Assembly (NCBI GenBank): GCA_027357125.1
Contig: DAHVVW010000123.1
Coordinates: forward strand, 1 to 6,677
Direction of reading: 5' to 3'
Source: Clostridiales bacterium
GTDB lineage: Bacteria > Bacillota > Desulfitobacteriia > Desulfitobacteriales > Desulfitobacteriaceae
DNA: 6,677 nt
In this document: piece by piece, positions 5,663-6,677 of the stretch
Layout of the letters: the number at the start of each line of letters is the position of its first letter
Position numbering within the stretch: position 1 is the stretch's first letter
Program-made: the position numbers and the translations under genes
The notes under the pieces: model-generated
Database searches by the model: none
What the model saw: the letters and a program-made list of their open reading frames with translations, nothing else
What the model was told of the DNA's origin: nothing

Positions 5663-6343
5663 GGCCAAATCAAGCCTGTACCCCGCCCCGCGTAGGGTAC
5701 GGATCAACCGGTGTTCCCTGTCGTTCAATTTATCCCGCAAGGAGCGGATGTAGACTTCGACGATATTTTCTTCCCCGCCGAAGTCATAACCCCATACTTT
5801 ATCTAAGATCATGGTTTTGCTCAAGACCAAACCCTGATTGAGCACCATAAACTTGAGCAGTTCATACTCGGTAGGGGAAAGTTCCAGCACGTGCTCGTCA
5901 TAGAGGATTTCCTTGCGCCGGTCATCGATGCGAAACGGGCCTATCACCACCTCCCCCATCAGACTGGGGAATTGGTTGCGGATCCTGGCGTGGATGCGGG
6001 CAAGCAGTTCTTCAAAGCTGAAAGGTTTCACCATGTAGTCATCCGCGCCTATGGTAAGCCCTTTTACGCGGTCCTCCACTTCCTCTTTGGCTGTCAGCAT
6101 AATGATTGCAATATTTTCGGTCTTTTTCAGCATCCGGCACACTTCAAAGCCGTCCATCCCGGGCATCATCACATCAAGGATTACAATATGGGGGTGGAAT
6201 TCCTGGGCCAGGGTTACCGCCGTCATCCCATCCTGGGCTGTCTGCACCTCAAACCCTTCGTTCACCAGGCCCATTTCCAGGAACTTTACAATATTCGGTT
6301 CATCATCTACCAACAGTATTTTGATTCCTTTTAATTTGCCCAT
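5660..6343 (-). CDS. OmpR/PhoB-family response regulator
   Basis: This DNA-binding regulator of 227 residues has the family's usual length. The receiver domain (about 7-120) has the acidic pair Asp13-Asp14 (LLVDDEPN), phospho-acceptor Asp57 (VILDVMMPGMDG), Thr84 (IMLTAKEE) and Lys106 (DDYMVKPFSFEELLARI). The winged helix (about 131-225) has SPTEYELLKFM, VLSKTMILDKVWG, the recognition-helix region ENIVEVYIRSLRDKL and the wing IRTLRGAGYRL. Everything needed for phosphorylation and DNA binding is present. Start: the frame is open to ATG 6457, but ATG 6343 has AAGGGGG 9 nt upstream and begins MGKLKGIKILLVDDEP. The 38-residue extension has no family counterpart and would cover the operator array. 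It is first in an operon with the kinase. The tandem TTCAG repeats just upstream suggest autoregulation, and the same repeats before the exporter genes suggest its main target. Confidence 0.95.
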   Translation of the reverse strand: MGKLKGIKILLVDDEPNIVKFLEMGLVNEGFEVQTAQDGMTAVTLAQEFHPHIVILDVMMPGMDGFEVCRMLKKTENIAIIMLTAKEEVEDRVKGLTIGADDYMVKPFSFEELLARIHARIRNQFPSLMGEVVIGPFRIDDRRKEILYDEHVLELSPTEYELLKFMVLNQGLVLSKTMILDKVWGYDFGGEENIVEVYIRSLRDKLNDREHRLIRTLRGAGYRLDLA

Positions 6344-6352
6344 ATGGCAGGT

Positions 6353-6359
6353 CCCCCTT
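6353..6359 (-). promoter_or_regulatory. Ribosome binding site deciding the regulator start
   Basis: Minus-strand AAGGGGG is followed by a 9-nt spacer and ATG 6343. This supports the 227-residue form and leaves the repeats at 6402-6440 as non-coding control DNA. Confidence 0.75.
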
Positions 6360-6386
6360 AGACTTGTCAAAAATAAGCCTGTCTTT

Positions 6387-6392
6387 ATTATT
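6387..6392 (-). promoter_or_regulatory. Candidate -10 of the autoregulated regulator promoter
   Basis: AATAAT (5 of 6 to TATAAT) lies exactly 9 nt after the last TTCAGG of the array, the same offset as the TATAGT of the export operon. The area is very A/T-rich, and TTTAAT (6390-6395) or TATATT (6394-6399) are alternatives, so the exact hexamer is uncertain. There is no good -35. Confidence 0.45.
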
Positions 6393-6401
6393 AAATATAA
6401 G

Positions 6402-6440
6402 CCTGAATTTAGACTGAAGGAAAGCTGAAAGTCGGCTGAA
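6402..6440 (-). promoter_or_regulatory. Operator: four direct repeats of TTCAGN-N5 at exact 11-bp spacing
   Basis: On the minus strand hexamers start at 6440, 6429, 6418 and 6407: TTCAGC, TTCAGC, TTCAGT, TTCAGG. All four keep the TTCAG core at exact 11-bp intervals. This is the same element as at 3877-3937, and in both arrays the copy nearest the -10 is TTCAGG. Four copies fit two head-to-tail dimers of an OmpR/PhoB-type protein. The position about 60 bp before the regulator ATG points to autoregulation. Confidence 0.75.
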
Positions 6441-6478
6441 TCGTTATACAGCGACAAAAGCTTGCATTTCTAAGGAAC

Positions 6479-6507
6479 ATAATATTTTACCCTGAAAGAT
6501 TTAGCAA
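6479..6507 (-). promoter_or_regulatory. Candidate basal sigma-A promoter of the regulator-kinase operon
   Basis: Minus-strand TTGCTA (6507-6502), a 17-nt spacer and TATTAT (6484-6479) match the vegetative consensus at 4 of 6 and 5 of 6. A transcript from here would have a leader of about 130 nt and run through the TTCAG array. It would give unstimulated levels of regulator and kinase. A lone TTCAGG (6496-6491) falls inside the spacer. Confidence 0.4.
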
Positions 6508-6546
6508 CAATTCCCCCGCGCTTCACCTCTTTTGACGCGAAATCAA

Positions 6547-6582
6547 GAAATGCGCGCTTCGTTTTTCCTCAGCGCGCATTTC
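6547..6582. terminator. 12-bp hairpin, possible terminator of a gene beyond the right edge
   Basis: A perfect inverted repeat (GAAATGCGCGCT 6547-6558, complement 6571-6582) has a 12-nt loop. On the minus strand the stem ends in ATTTC and runs into TTGATTTCG, moderately U-rich. It could therefore end a leftward transcript from beyond the window. On the plus strand the tail is C-rich and unlike a terminator. Confidence 0.4.
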
Positions 6583-6588
6583 CCTGCC

Positions 6589-6620
6589 GAGGCTGAGACA
6601 TGTATGTTAGTCTCAGCCTC
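6589..6620. repeat. 11-bp perfect hairpin without U tract
   Basis: GAGGCTGAGAC (6589-6599) is repeated inverted at 6610-6620 around a 10-nt loop. Neither side is followed by a U run, so it is not a standard terminator. It may be part of a structured 3' end or transcript-stabilising element, and it sits only 6 nt from the hairpin at 6547-6582. Confidence 0.5.
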
Positions 6621-6630
6621 TCTAGGACTA

Positions 6631-6673
6631 GGACCGCACTAGCCCCGGCCCTTCTTTTGGGTTTACGCGGTCC
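6631..6673. repeat. Weak long-range stem at the right edge
   Basis: GGACCGC (6631-6637) pairs with GCGGTCC (6667-6673) across a 29-nt loop that contains C- and G-rich blocks. It is preceded by a doubled CTAGGA (6622-6633). Alone it is weak; it is listed because it is the third consecutive inverted repeat in about 125 bp. The window ends 4 nt later. Confidence 0.25.
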
Positions 6674-6677
6674 GTCG

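Noticed and set aside
5891..6428. Plus-strand frames of 125 and 147 codons opposite the regulator
   Set aside because: They are antisense to a full-length OmpR-family gene with intact catalytic residues; products look random.
6344..6457. A 38-residue N-terminal extension of the regulator starting at ATG 6457
   Set aside because: It has no family counterpart, overlaps the TTCAG array and -10, and a good ribosome site exists for ATG 6343.
6443..6472. TATAAC (6443-6448) with an upstream TAGAAA as another regulator promoter
   Set aside because: The -35 match is weak, the spacer is 18 nt, and transcription would start inside the repeat array; the pair at 6479-6507 is better.

Overview
The window shows a compact signalling-plus-export module. 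It probably comes from a Firmicute, most likely a clostridial anaerobe of the Peptococcaceae type. That placement is an inference from strong AGGAGG-like ribosome sites, a YknXYZ-like split transporter, PhoP/WalR-style two-component proteins and a base composition near half G+C by eye. No marker gene in the window proves it.

Layout from left to right: the last 49 codons of an unidentified plus-strand gene (1-150). A perfect 13-bp hairpin terminator (183-211) sits between it and the end of the export operon. On the minus strand follow a MacB/FtsX-type permease (236-1456), its ATPase (1453-2199, ATGA overlap with the permease) and a MacA/HlyD-type membrane fusion protein (2215-3663). A 354-bp control region (3664-4017) holds a promoter/operator and the terminator of the next gene. 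Then come a sensor histidine kinase (4018-5556) and an OmpR/PhoB-type response regulator (5660-6343). From 6344 to the end (334 bp) there is no gene I can support, only promoters, an operator array and three hairpins. In transcription order the module is regulator, kinase, terminator, operator, adaptor, ATPase, permease.

The most informative observation is regulatory. Direct repeats of TTCAGS-N5 (minus strand), spaced exactly 11 bp, occur upstream of both transcription units: six copies before the adaptor (3877-3937) and four before the regulator (6402-6440). In both arrays the last copy ends exactly 9 nt before a -10-like hexamer, and no good -35 box is present. This is the geometry of PhoB-class activator sites. 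It suggests that the regulator in this window activates both its own operon and the export operon. A more canonical promoter (TTGCTA-N17-TATTAT, 6479-6507) could supply basal regulator and kinase.

Proposed working model (inference): the kinase senses an extracytoplasmic signal through a loop of about 160 residues carrying an 11-residue tandem repeat. It phosphorylates Asp57 of the regulator, which binds the 11-bp arrays in tandem and switches on a tripartite ABC exporter for an unknown amphiphile, peptide or antibiotic. The adaptor mRNA would have an unusually long leader of about 190 nt that contains a possible 38-codon ORF.

The gene families are ordinary. The parts that deserve follow-up are the paired operator arrays, the adaptor leader, the sensor-loop repeat, the heptamer repeat between regulator and kinase, and the hairpin cluster at the right edge.
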